A stretch of DNA of 59,072 nucleotides from an uncultured Gemmiger sp. (GCA_944388245.1 CALXIA010000009.1:1-59072); one strand, 5' to 3'. Numbered from the stretch's first letter, positions 35,125 to 43,320 are shown. Numbers and translations are program-made. The notes: generated from the letters alone by a model not told the origin.

Positions 35125-35208
35125 TGCAGGCTCCTTATTGCAGCGGGATGGCGTGGTTTACGGCGACCGTTTGCGCGCGCAAGCGGCAGATTTCGCGCCC
35201 AGCGCCGG

Positions 35209-35236
35209 AAAAAGGCCGGCCGTGGCACGGCCGGCC
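35209..35236 (-). terminator. terminator of the 35245-36330 regulator gene
   Basis: GGCCGGCCGTG / CACGGCCGGCC hairpin, then TTTTTCC on the minus strand. Confidence 0.85.
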
Positions 35237-35244
35237 GTGGTCCG

Positions 35245-36330
35245 TCAATATTTGGCGGGATTGGCGCTGAGATACTTTTTGACCATCAGGGCCACCTTGA
35301 AGACGATGGCGTCGTCAAATTCCCGCAGATCCAGGCCGGTGAGCTTCTTGATCTTCTCCAGCCGGTAGACCAGGGTGTTGCGGTGCACAAACAGCCCGCG
35401 GCTGGTCTCGGATACGTTCAGGTTGTTTTCAAAGAAGCGCTGAATGGTAAACAGGGTCTCCTGATCCAGACTCTCGATGCTGCCCTGTTTGAAGACCTCC
35501 TTGAGGAACATCTCGCACAGGGTGGTGGGCAGCTGGTAGATCAGCCGGGCGATGCCCAGGTTGTCGTAGCTGATGATGGACTGCTCGGTGTCGAACACCT
35601 TGCCCACTTCCATGGCGATCTGGGCTTCCTTGAAGCTGGTGGCCAGATCCTTCACGTTGGAGATGGGGGTGCCGATGCCCACCACCGCCTTGATGTAATG
35701 CTCGCCGGACAAGGTGTCCACGATGCTGGCGGCCAGCTTCTCGATATCCCGCTGGTCGATGCCGCGGCGGATCTCCTTGACCAGCACGGTGTCGTTCTCG
35801 CTGATGTTGAAGACGAAATCCTTCTGCTTATCCGGGAACAGCCCGCTGACCACGTCGTAGGCGGAGATGTCGTTGCCGCTGGTCACCCGGATCAGCAGCA
35901 CCACCCGGGACACATCGGCCACAAAATGGAGTTCCCGCGCCTTGGCGTAGATGTCGCCGGGCAGGATGTTGTCCAGCACCACGTTCTTGATGAAGTTGGC
36001 CTTGTCGAACTTCTCGTCGTGGTACTGCTTGATGCTTTGCAGGCTGATGGCCAGCAGGCTGGCGAACTGGCCCGCCGCCTCGTCGGTGCCCTCCACGCAG
36101 ACCGCGTAATCGTTGTGTTTGGAGGAGCTGAACTGATGGTAGGTGTAACCGTCCTTGACGAAACTCTCGCCGGCGCTCAGGTGTTCGGCCACATAGCCCT
36201 CGCGCACCTCGCCGATCATGCTGAGTTCCGAGCAGGAGATGACCGTGCCCGTCTCATCCACCACGGCCACGATCCGGTCGATGGCGTCCTTCATCTGGTA
36301 CACGACACTCTGAAATACCCGGTTTGCCAT
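35245..36330 (-). CDS. CdaR/PucR-family transcription regulator, 361 aa
   Basis: Same architecture as the 11298 gene: an N-terminal recognition domain (residues 1-130, DRIVAVVDETGTVISCSE), a central GGDEF-like region, and a C-terminal PucR HTH (LNVSETSRGLFVHRNTLVYR). The ligand domain differs from the glycerate one, and no metabolic target lies next to it. ATG 36330 follows AAGGAG. Its own promoter carries a dyad over the start point, so autoregulation is likely. Monocistronic. Confidence 0.82.
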   Translation of the reverse strand: MANRVFQSVVYQMKDAIDRIVAVVDETGTVISCSELSMIGEVREGYVAEHLSAGESFVKDGYTYHQFSSSKHNDYAVCVEGTDEAAGQFASLLAISLQSIKQYHDEKFDKANFIKNVVLDNILPGDIYAKARELHFVADVSRVVLLIRVTSGNDISAYDVVSGLFPDKQKDFVFNISENDTVLVKEIRRGIDQRDIEKLAASIVDTLSGEHYIKAVVGIGTPISNVKDLATSFKEAQIAMEVGKVFDTEQSIISYDNLGIARLIYQLPTTLCEMFLKEVFKQGSIESLDQETLFTIQRFFENNLNVSETSRGLFVHRNTLVYRLEKIKKLTGLDLREFDDAIVFKVALMVKKYLSANPAKY

Positions 36331-36400
36331 AATCCTGTATCTCCTTTTCGCTATCGCATTCGTTTTCCACAGCGTGCCTTGTGATTTTAGACAATTTATC

Positions 36401-36444
36401 ACAGTTTCACTGTATATCTTACACAACGGAATCTACTTTTGCAA
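36401..36444 (-). promoter_or_regulatory. promoter and candidate autoregulatory operator
   Basis: Minus strand: TTGCAA (36439-36444), 17-base spacer, TAAGAT (36416-36421). The perfect dyad ACAGT-TTC-ACTGT (36401-36413) covers the expected start point near 36409. Confidence 0.65.
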
Positions 36445-36574
36445 CAACTTTCGGTAAAAAAAAGTGCTTTTCTCTGTATAAGTTGAAGAATCTGGCAAAA
36501 TCCGGGATATTTCCGTCTTTACCCTACCAGAAAAATGTGTTTATTTTTTGAAAACGGCGGCATTTTCCCACAAT

Positions 36575-37285
36575 TTACCGCGCCGGCGCAAAAATGGCGT
36601 CCTTTTCCGCCGCGGTCAGCGGCCGCCACCGTCCCGGCGCCAGGGCCGGGTCCAGCTCCACCCCGCCGATGGCGGTGCGGTGCAGGCTGTCCACCCCCAG
36701 GCCGTACACCCCGAACATCCGCTTGATCTGGTGGTACACCCCCTGGGTCAGCACCACCGTGGCGGCGCAGGGATCCGCCGGGTCGGGCACAAGCCGGGCG
36801 GGGTGCAGGGTCTGGCCGTCAGCCAGGGTCACCCCGGCGGCAAAGCCCTCCACCATCGCGCCGGTCACCGGCCCGTCCAGCCCCACCCGGTAGGTCTTGG
36901 GCACATGGCGGCGGGGGGCCAGCAGCCGGTGGGCGAACGGCCCGTCGTCGGTGAGCAGCACAAAGCCGGTGCTGGTCTTGTCCAGCCGGCCGGCCGGGAA
37001 CAGCTCCCGCCGGGGATAGTCCCCGCGCACCAGATCCACCACGGTGGTGTCGCGGCCGTCCTCGCTGGCGCTCACCACCCCGGCGGGCTTGTTGAGCATC
37101 AGATAGACGTGCTCTTCCCGGGTCAGCGGCGCGCCGTCCAGCGCCACCAGGGCCCCATCCGGCACGGCGGCGTCCGCCCGGCGGCAGAGCTGCCCGTCCA
37201 CCGTCACCCGTCCGCTGCCCGCCAGCGCGCGGGCGGCGCTGCGGGGAATCTGCAGCGCCCCGCTCAAAAACTTGTCCAGCCGCAC
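36575..37285 (-). CDS. rsuA: RsuA-family 16S rRNA pseudouridine synthase, 236 aa
   Basis: S4 RNA-binding domain at the N-terminus (RLDKFLSGALQIPRSAARAL), then the catalytic domain with LMLNKPAGVVSA, the active-site Asp in FPAGRLDKTSTGFVLLTDDG, PKTYRVGLDGP and VYHQIKRMFGVYG. GTG start at 37285 follows AAAGGAG and begins exactly at the S4 domain; the longer frame does not. Isomerises U516 of 16S rRNA in E. coli. Confidence 0.9.
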   Translation of the reverse strand: MRLDKFLSGALQIPRSAARALAGSGRVTVDGQLCRRADAAVPDGALVALDGAPLTREEHVYLMLNKPAGVVSASEDGRDTTVVDLVRGDYPRRELFPAGRLDKTSTGFVLLTDDGPFAHRLLAPRRHVPKTYRVGLDGPVTGAMVEGFAAGVTLADGQTLHPARLVPDPADPCAATVVLTQGVYHQIKRMFGVYGLGVDSLHRTAIGGVELDPALAPGRWRPLTAAEKDAIFAPAR

Positions 37286-37370
37286 CGGCCTCTCTCCTTT
37301 CTTATGCGTATCGCAGTCCCAGTATACCACATTCTCCCCCGCGGGAAAAGGCGAGGCGGCGCGGCGGCCC

Positions 37371-37399
37371 TTGCGCGCCCTTTGTCCCTTTAGTATAAT
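37371..37399 (+). promoter_or_regulatory. promoter of the GT2/GT-C pair
   Basis: TTGCGC (37371-37376), 17-base spacer, perfect TATAAT (37394-37399). Confidence 0.75.
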
Positions 37400-37453
37400 A
37401 GAGACACATCGGCCGGGTTGCCGGCCATCTTTTGCGCGAAAGGCGGTGCCGCC

Positions 37454-38419
37454 ATGCTGATCAGCCTGGTCGTTCCCTGTTACAACGAGGAGGAATCTCT
37501 GCCTCTATTCTATAAGGAAGCCGCCCGGGTGGCCGGCGAGATGCGCGCCAGCCACGGGGCCGAGTTTGAGTTCATCTTTGTGGACGACGGCTCTAAGGAC
37601 GGCACTCTGGCCGTTGCCCGCCGCCTGCACGAGGCGGACAGCCGGGTGCGGTATGTGAGTTTCAGCCGCAATTTCGGCAAGGAGGCGGGGATCTACGCCG
37701 GGCTCCAGGCCGCGAAGGGCGACTATGTGGCCATGCTGGACGCCGACCTGCAGGACCCGCCCGCTCTGCTGCCCGCCATGCTGGACGCGCTGCGCACCGG
37801 TGAATACGACTGCGCCGCCACCCGGCGCACCACCCGCAAGGGGGAGCCCCCCATCCGCAGCTTTTTCGCCCGGATGTTCTACCGGATCATCAACAGGATG
37901 AGCAAGACCGAGATCGTGGACGGGGCGCGGGATTTCCGGCTGATGACCCGCCCGATGGTGGACGCGGTGCTGCGGGTGACCGAGTACAACCGGTTCTCCA
38001 AGGGGATCTTCGGCTGGGTGGGGTTCCGCACCAAATGGTTTGAATATGAGAATGTGGAGCGGGTGGCCGGCCAGACCAAGTGGAATTTCTGGAAACTGTT
38101 CCTCTACTCGCTGGAGGGGATCGTGGGCTTTTCCACCGCGCCGCTGGCGATCGCGGCGCTGGCGGGGGTGCTGTTCTGCCTGGCGGCCTTTGTGGGGATC
38201 CTGTTCATCCTGATCCGGTACGCCCTGGGCTGGCAGGACCCGGTGGCCGGCTGGCAGAGCCTGGCCTGCATCATCCTGCTGTGCAGCGGGGTGCAGCTGT
38301 TCTGCACCGGCATCCTGGGCGAATACCTGGCCAAGACCTATCTGGAGGTCAAGCGCCGCCCGCTGTATATCGTCAAGGAGACCGAGGCCGGCCCCGGCGC
38401 CGGCCCGGATCACCGGTGA
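37454..38419 (+). CDS. GT2 polyprenyl-phosphate glycosyltransferase, 321 aa
   Basis: A GtrB/DPM1-like enzyme: LVVPCYNEEESLP start, FIFVDDGSKDGTLAVAR, MLDADLQDPPALLP (DxD-type DADLQDPP signature), then two C-terminal membrane helices (about 232-260 and 270-298). It loads a sugar from a nucleotide donor onto polyprenyl phosphate on the inner face. ATG 37454 follows AAAGGCGG. The next gene, a GT-C enzyme, overlaps its stop by GTGA, so they act together. Confidence 0.9.
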   Translation: MLISLVVPCYNEEESLPLFYKEAARVAGEMRASHGAEFEFIFVDDGSKDGTLAVARRLHEADSRVRYVSFSRNFGKEAGIYAGLQAAKGDYVAMLDADLQDPPALLPAMLDALRTGEYDCAATRRTTRKGEPPIRSFFARMFYRIINRMSKTEIVDGARDFRLMTRPMVDAVLRVTEYNRFSKGIFGWVGFRTKWFEYENVERVAGQTKWNFWKLFLYSLEGIVGFSTAPLAIAALAGVLFCLAAFVGILFILIRYALGWQDPVAGWQSLACIILLCSGVQLFCTGILGEYLAKTYLEVKRRPLYIVKETEAGPGAGPDHR

Positions 38420-39846
38420 GCGGGCGGCTGCTGCGCGCGGCCCTCTGGCTGGACGCCGGCTTTCTTTCGCTGGTGGCCCTTATCGCCCTGTTCGCGGTGG
38501 GGCCGGTCTCTGCGGCGCTGACCGCCGCGGGCGGGGCGGGGCTGCTGGCTGCCGGGCGGGCGGCCCGCCGGATACCCGCGGCCCGGGCAGACCGGATCTT
38601 CGGGGTCGTATTTTGCCTGTTCGTGGTGCTGGCCGGCTGGTTCGCCTTTGCCGTGCGGGTGGAACCCGCCTGGGATTTCGGCCGGGTCTATCACGGCGCG
38701 CTGGAGATCACCACCGCCGGCCGCATCCAGATCGACGCGGTGTATTTCCTGGAATCCAACAACAACTTCTTTCTGGCGCTGGCGCTGGCCCCCGTCTTTC
38801 TCGCGGGCAGCCTGGCGGGGCTGTCGCCCTTGACCAGCGGGATCCTGCTGAACCTGGCGGCCATCGACCTGTCGGTGCTGCTGCTGTGGGCGCTGACCCG
38901 CCGTCACTTCGGCCCTCGCAGCGCGCTGGCGGCAGGGCTGGCAGCCTGCGGCTGCGCGGGCCTGTGGCTGTACGGGCCCATCTTTTACACCGACACCCTC
39001 TCGATGCCCTTTGTGTGTCTGGGGCTGTTTCTCTGTTCCGAGTGGGCCCGTTCGCCCCGCGGGCGGCTGTGGTTGCTGCTGGCGGTGGGGGTGTGCGGCT
39101 TTTTCGCCTATCGGATCAAGCCCACCGCCCTGATCCCTTTTGTGGCCCTGCTGCTCTGGTGGCTGCTCAGCGGCGCGCCTCGCCCGCGTCAGGTGCTGGC
39201 AGGCGGGGCTCTCTTTGCGGCGTGCATGCTGGCCTGGCAGGTCTGGCTGCCGGTCAACCCCATCCTGGATATGACCGATTTGGACCGCTACCGCCTGCCG
39301 CCGCTGCATTATGTTATGATGGGGCTGAAAAACCCCGGCGGGTATGACGAGACGGACCACATGGCCAGCCGCGCTTTGCCCGACGCCGCCGCCCGCACCG
39401 CCTGGGCCGAGGAACAGATCGCGGCCCGTTTGCAGGCCTATGGCCCCGCCGGCCTGCTGGATCACGTCCGGCGCAAACTGGCTTATACCTGGGCGGACGG
39501 CACCTATTTCGGCTCCTACAAGCTGGCGATCGATCCGATCCAGCCGGGCGCGCTGCAAAGCTGGGTCAGCTTCGACGGGACCCACTGGCCGATTTTCCGT
39601 TGTCTTGCCAACGCCCAGCAGCTTTTCCTCTGCGTCTGTGCCGCTGCGGCGGCGATCCTGTGCGCCCGGCGCCGGACTTTGGATGGGCTCAGCTGGGTCT
39701 GCCTGACCTCTCTGCTGGGAGTGGGGCTGTTTTTACTTGTGTGGGAGACCCGCTCCCGTTACCTGATCAACCTGCTTCCGCTTCTGCTGCTCATGGCGAC
39801 CCGGGGCTTCTGCGCGATGGCCGCCGCCTTGGACCGCCAGCTATGA
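38416..39846 (+). CDS. GT-C polytopic glycosyltransferase, 476 aa
   Basis: About 11 membrane helices and a first outside loop with FAVRVEPAWDFGRVYHGALE; the acidic pair after the second helix (VEPAWD) matches the Asp/Glu of GT-C enzymes (PMT/ArnT/YfhO-like). GTG start at 38416 overlaps the GT2 stop. It would use the lipid-linked sugar from the GT2 partner to glycosylate an envelope polymer or protein outside the cell. The longer open frame upstream is a shadow of the GT2 gene. Confidence 0.82.
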   Translation: MSGRLLRAALWLDAGFLSLVALIALFAVGPVSAALTAAGGAGLLAAGRAARRIPAARADRIFGVVFCLFVVLAGWFAFAVRVEPAWDFGRVYHGALEITTAGRIQIDAVYFLESNNNFFLALALAPVFLAGSLAGLSPLTSGILLNLAAIDLSVLLLWALTRRHFGPRSALAAGLAACGCAGLWLYGPIFYTDTLSMPFVCLGLFLCSEWARSPRGRLWLLLAVGVCGFFAYRIKPTALIPFVALLLWWLLSGAPRPRQVLAGGALFAACMLAWQVWLPVNPILDMTDLDRYRLPPLHYVMMGLKNPGGYDETDHMASRALPDAAARTAWAEEQIAARLQAYGPAGLLDHVRRKLAYTWADGTYFGSYKLAIDPIQPGALQSWVSFDGTHWPIFRCLANAQQLFLCVCAAAAAILCARRRTLDGLSWVCLTSLLGVGLFLLVWETRSRYLINLLPLLLLMATRGFCAMAAALDRQL

Positions 39847-39886
39847 TCCCCTCGCAAATTTTCACAAATATTTAACAATTTAGTCA

Positions 39887-39915
39887 TAGACGGATTTTGC
39901 TACTTTGGCTATAAT
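39887..39915 (+). promoter_or_regulatory. promoter of the abundant lipoprotein gene
   Basis: TAGACG (39887-39892), 17-base spacer, perfect TATAAT (39910-39915). The start point falls near 39922, 7 bases before a terminator-like hairpin. Confidence 0.7.
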
Positions 39916-39928
39916 ATGCCAATGGGGA

Positions 39929-39959
39929 GGCCTCACAGGACGATTGTGAGGCCGTTTTT
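39929..39959 (+). terminator. promoter-proximal terminator hairpin in the leader
   Basis: GGCCTCACA / TGTGAGGCC hairpin (39929-39953) with TTTTT following. It lies between the promoter and the ribosome site of the lipoprotein gene, so it could attenuate it or end a tiny RNA. Confidence 0.65.
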
Positions 39960-39982
39960 ACCGGAAAGGGTCCCTTTCCGGT
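39960..39982 (+). promoter_or_regulatory. second leader hairpin before the lipoprotein ribosome site
   Basis: ACCGGAAAGG-GTC-CCTTTCCGGT, a perfect 10-pair stem beginning directly after the T run of the first hairpin and ending 8 bases before AAAGGAG. It may stabilise the mRNA or compete with the terminator hairpin. Confidence 0.5.
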
Positions 39983-40008
39983 GCACTTTGAAAGGAGTAC
40001 GACATCCC

Positions 40009-41091
40009 ATGAAAAAGTTTGTTTCTCTTTTTGCGGCCAGCGCTCTGCTGGTCACTCTGCTGGCTGGCTGCGGCGCCAGCAGTTCTTCTTCCGCCGCTAC
40101 CGGCAGCTCCGCTCCGGAGAGCAGCTCTGCTTCCGAGCCCGCTTCCGAGCCTTCCAGCGAGGTTACCAGCGGTTCCGGCCTGAAGTTTGGCCTGGGCCTG
40201 TCCACCAGCCTGAGCGGTTCTGACGCCACCGCCGACAAGGACGGCAGCGCCGAGGCCGACGTGACCGCCGCCAGCGTGCTGGTAGACGGCGAGGGCAAGG
40301 TCGTTTCCTGCTACATCGACGTGATGCAGGCCGCCATGCCCTTCACCGCGCAGGGCACCATGAACGTGGCCGAGGATGCGGACTTCCGCTCCAAGCAGGT
40401 CAAGATGCTGGACTACGGCATGAAGGGTGTTTCCCCCATTGGCAAGGAGTGGTACGAGCAGGCCGCCGCGTTCAGCGAGTGGGCTGTGGGCAAGACCGCT
40501 GACGAGATCGCCGCTGGCATGGGCGAGGACGGCAAGGCTTCCGACGCCGACCTGTCCGCCGGCTGCACCATTATCATCAGCGCTTTTGTAGAGGCGATGG
40601 ACAAGGCGATGGCCAACGCCACCGCCTGTGACGCCGCCGCTACCGACACCGTGCAGATGGCCATGGTCGCCAACACCGGTTCCAGCAAGGACGCCACCGC
40701 CGACAAGGACGGCACCGCCCAGGCTGACGTGACCGTGAGCGCCGTGACCGTCAACGCCGAGGGCGTTGTGACCGCCTCCGCTCTGGATGTTGTGCAGGCT
40801 AAGATCACCTTCAGCGCTGCCGGCGCTGTGACCGCTGACCTGGCCACCGCTCCCGCTACCAAGCAGGAGCTGGGCAACGACTACAACATGAAGGGCGCTT
40901 CCCCCATCGGCAAGGAGTGGTTCGAGCAGGCTGACGCTTTCACCGCCTGGACCATCGGCAAGACCGCTGATCAGATCGCTGCTGGCCTGGGCGATGACGG
41001 CAAGGCTTCCGACGCCGATCTGGCTGCCGGCTGCACCATCACCGTGTCCGATCTGATCTCCGCTGCCGTGGCTGCCGCCACCGTGGCCTGA
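40009..41091 (+). CDS. abundant lipoprotein with two tandem domains, 360 aa
   Basis: Lipobox LLAGC (Cys21), a Ser/Glu/Pro-rich linker (22-57), then two homologous domains starting DATADKDG at residues 72 and 228. Each ends with KGxSPIGKEWxEQAxAFxxW, IGKTADxIAAG and DGKASDADLxAGCTI. Similar domains occur in Firmicute lipoproteins distantly related to FMN-binding (FMN_bind) folds, but no flavinylation Thr motif is seen. Codons favour GCT, GTT, TCC and CTG far more than neighbouring genes, a sign of very high expression. Double terminators follow. Confidence 0.75.
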   Translation: MKKFVSLFAASALLVTLLAGCGASSSSSAATGSSAPESSSASEPASEPSSEVTSGSGLKFGLGLSTSLSGSDATADKDGSAEADVTAASVLVDGEGKVVSCYIDVMQAAMPFTAQGTMNVAEDADFRSKQVKMLDYGMKGVSPIGKEWYEQAAAFSEWAVGKTADEIAAGMGEDGKASDADLSAGCTIIISAFVEAMDKAMANATACDAAATDTVQMAMVANTGSSKDATADKDGTAQADVTVSAVTVNAEGVVTASALDVVQAKITFSAAGAVTADLATAPATKQELGNDYNMKGASPIGKEWFEQADAFTAWTIGKTADQIAAGLGDDGKASDADLAAGCTITVSDLISAAVAAATVA

Positions 41092-41124
41092 TCGTTCGTC
41101 TTAACCCCAAAAGACAGATTTTTA

Positions 41125-41159
41125 CCCGGCGGCCCGTTTTACGGGCCGCCGGGCTTTTT
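41125..41159 (+). terminator. terminator of the abundant lipoprotein gene
   Basis: CCCGGCGGCCCGT / ACGGGCCGCCGGG hairpin followed by CTTTTTA. Confidence 0.88.
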
Positions 41160-41160
41160 A

Positions 41161-41204
41161 TACGCAAAGATGCCCCGTGCAACAGCACGGGGCATCTTTG
41201 CGTA
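41161..41204. terminator. second long hairpin, 20-bp perfect stem
   Basis: TACGCAAAGATGCCCCGTGC, loop AACA, exact complement. No T run on the plus strand; it may back up the first terminator or block antisense reading from the tRNA-Val side. Confidence 0.6.
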
Positions 41205-41225
41205 CAGACGCGTAGAATTCGCAAC

Positions 41226-41255
41226 AAAAAAATCCCGGCCGCAATGCGGCCGGGA
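41226..41255 (-). terminator. terminator of tRNA-Val
   Basis: Minus strand TCCCGGCCGC-ATT-GCGGCCGGGA, then seven T residues. Confidence 0.85.
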
Positions 41256-41256
41256 C

Positions 41257-41333
41257 TGGTGGAGAATTAGGGACTCGAACCCCAGACTTCCTGCGTGTGA
41301 TGCAGGCACTCTAACCAGCTGAGCTAATCCTCC
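41257..41333 (-). tRNA. tRNA-Val (anticodon CAC)
   Basis: Acceptor GGAGGAT with the matching 3' strand; anticodon stem CCTGC / GCAGG with loop ATCACAC, anticodon CAC; T-arm GGTTCGAGTCC; CCA encoded. Promoter on the minus strand: TTGCAT (41370-41375), 17, TATAAT (41347-41352). Confidence 0.95.
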
Positions 41334-41346
41334 GGGAACAGGCATA

Positions 41347-41375
41347 ATTATATCATGCTCCCGCAAAAAATGCAA
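41347..41375 (-). promoter_or_regulatory. promoter of tRNA-Val
   Basis: TTGCAT and a perfect TATAAT with a 17-base spacer, ending 13 bases before the mature 5' end. Confidence 0.8.
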
Positions 41376-41463
41376 GCCCTTTTTTTCGCAAATTTTCAAA
41401 TCCGCGCAAAGCCCGCTATATTGCGGTTTTTCAGGGATCCGCTCGCTTTTTTCGCCGGACCGC

Positions 41464-41492
41464 TTGCCCTGCCGCCCGGAATATGGTACGCT
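41464..41492 (+). promoter_or_regulatory. promoter of the DUF1846 gene
   Basis: TTGCCC (41464-41469), 17-base spacer, TACGCT (41487-41492) with an extended TGG. Confidence 0.55.
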
Positions 41493-41554
41493 TATACACA
41501 GTTGTGCGCGGCTGTAGTATGGCCGCGCGGTTCAATAAAGTTGGGGGAACATTT

Positions 41555-43033
41555 ATGGAGATCGGGTTCGACAACAATCTGTACGTGCAAAAGCAGACCG
41601 AAAAGATCCAGGAGCGGATCGCGCAGTTTTCCGGCAAGCTGTATCTGGAGTTTGGCGGCAAGCTGTTTGACGACTACCACGCGGCCCGGGTGCTGCCCGG
41701 CTTCCACGCCGACGGCAAGATCCGGCTGCTGCAGGCCATGAAGGACCAGGCGGAGATCATCTTTGCCATCTCGGCCGGGGACATTGAAAAGACCAAGATC
41801 CGGGCGGACCTGGGCATCAGCTACGACATGGAGGTGCTGCGCCTGATCGATGACATCACCGAGACCGGCATCTCGGTGAACAGCGTGGTCATCACCCAGT
41901 ACACCGGCCAGCCCGCCGCCGACGCCTTTGCCAAAAAGCTCACCAGCCGCGGGGTGCGCAACTACATCCACCGGCCGATCGCCGGCTATCCGGCGGCGGT
42001 GGAGCACATCTGCAGCGACGAGGGCTACGGCTCCAATCCCTATATCGAGACCACCAAGCCGCTGGTGGTGGTCACCGCGCCCGGCCCGGGCAGCGGCAAG
42101 CTGGCCACCTGTCTGAGCCAGGTCTACCATGAGCACCGCCGGGGGGTGATGGCGGGCTACGCCAAGTTTGAGACCTTCCCGATCTGGAACCTGCCCCTGA
42201 AACACCCGGTCAACCTGGCGTACGAGGCCGCCACCGCCGACCTGAACGATGTGAACATGATCGACCCGTTCCACCTGGAGGCCTACGGCAAGACCACCGT
42301 GAACTACAACCGGGACGTGGAGGCCTTCCCCATCGTGCAGACCATCCTGGCCCGGATCACCGGCAACAAAGAATACTACCGCAGCCCCACCGACATGGGG
42401 GTGAACATGGCGGGCTACGCGATCTTTGACGACGCGGTGGTGCGCGCCGCCGCCTGTGAGGAGATCCTGCGCCGGTACTACAAGGCCGCCTGCGACTGCA
42501 AGCAGGGCAAGGGCTCGGAAGAGGCGCTGCACAAGATCGAGAGCATCCTGCAGCAGCTGAACCTGCAGCCCACCGACCGGGCGGTGGTGGCGCCGGCTCT
42601 GCGGCGCCGGGACGAGACCCACCAGCCGGCGGCGGCCATCCGCCTGCCGGACGGCCGGATCGTCACCGGCCGGGCCAGCAACCTGATGAGCGCCTGCAGC
42701 GCCACCGTGCTGAACAGCATCAAGGCCATCGCCGGCATCCAGGACATCACCCTGATCCGGCCCGAGGTGCTGGAACCCATCCTGCGGATGAAGATCGACA
42801 TTCTGGGCAGCCGGTCCAGCGTATTGAAGGTGGACGACACCCTGGCCGGCCTGGCGGTGACCGCCGCCAGCGACCCTGTGGCCGCCAAGGCCATGGCGGC
42901 GCTGCCCCTGCTGCGGGATTGCGATATGCACTCCAGCCAGATGCTCCACTCCGGCGACGAGGGCACCCTGCGCAAGCTGGGCCTGCGGCTGACCATGGAG
43001 CCGGTGTACCCCAGCAAGGACCTGTACTTCTAA
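41555..43033 (+). CDS. DUF1846-family protein, 492 aa
   Basis: It starts at ATG 41555, MEIGFDNNLYVQKQTEKIQE, after TTGGGGGA. Recognisable family stretches: GKLYLEFGGKLFDDYHAARVLPGF, the VVVTAPGPGSGKLATCLSQVYHE P-loop-like motif, FPIWNLPLKHPVNLAYEAATADLND, and MHSSQMLHSGDE. A cytoplasmic ATP-binding-like protein widespread in anaerobic Firmicutes; its reaction is unknown to me. The repeat element begins 9 bases after its stop. Confidence 0.85.
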   Translation: MEIGFDNNLYVQKQTEKIQERIAQFSGKLYLEFGGKLFDDYHAARVLPGFHADGKIRLLQAMKDQAEIIFAISAGDIEKTKIRADLGISYDMEVLRLIDDITETGISVNSVVITQYTGQPAADAFAKKLTSRGVRNYIHRPIAGYPAAVEHICSDEGYGSNPYIETTKPLVVVTAPGPGSGKLATCLSQVYHEHRRGVMAGYAKFETFPIWNLPLKHPVNLAYEAATADLNDVNMIDPFHLEAYGKTTVNYNRDVEAFPIVQTILARITGNKEYYRSPTDMGVNMAGYAIFDDAVVRAAACEEILRRYYKAACDCKQGKGSEEALHKIESILQQLNLQPTDRAVVAPALRRRDETHQPAAAIRLPDGRIVTGRASNLMSACSATVLNSIKAIAGIQDITLIRPEVLEPILRMKIDILGSRSSVLKVDDTLAGLAVTAASDPVAAKAMAALPLLRDCDMHSSQMLHSGDEGTLRKLGLRLTMEPVYPSKDLYF

Positions 43034-43042
43034 GGATAACGC

Positions 43043-43250
43043 GGCGGGACGAATTCTTCGTCCCACCTCAAACTGACGAAAAAGTCTTTTCGTCAGTTTG
43101 AAACGCCGTTTTTCCTGCGCGCAGAAAAAACGGGACAATCGCAAGTGGGAGAGGGCCCTGATGGTCCTCTCCCACACCCTCTCCCCTTTCGGTAAGAAAA
43201 GAGAGCACCTTTTTCTGCAAGCTGCGGCGGGACGAATTCTTCGTCCCGCC
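43043..43250 (+). repeat. structured interspersed repeat, copy 2 (208 bp)
   Basis: Read on the plus strand, 9 bases after the DUF1846 stop: hairpin A (43043-43067, GGCGGGACGAA arms), hairpin C (43068-43101, 15-pair stem, TCAAACTGACGAAAA arms), hairpin B (43106-43133, around CTGCGCGCAG), core (43138-43193, identical over 56 bp to copy 1), tail (43194-43225), hairpin A again (43226-43250; 24 of 25 bases the same). The order, gaps and gene-relative orientation match copy 1 while the A and C stems have entirely different sequences. Confidence 0.85.
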
Positions 43251-43314
43251 CTTTCCTTTGCCCTGGGCCGGGCGCATCCGACCCCTTTCGCTGGCGCGGC
43301 GCAGCAGTTTGTGG

Positions 43315-43320
43315 TATAAT
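43315..43320 (+). promoter_or_regulatory. extended -10 promoter of the 43369 gene
   Basis: TGTGGTATAAT, a perfect -10 with extended TGG; the -35 position (TGGCGC) is weak. The stretch 43251-43314 between the repeat and this promoter holds nothing else that I can see. Confidence 0.6.
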
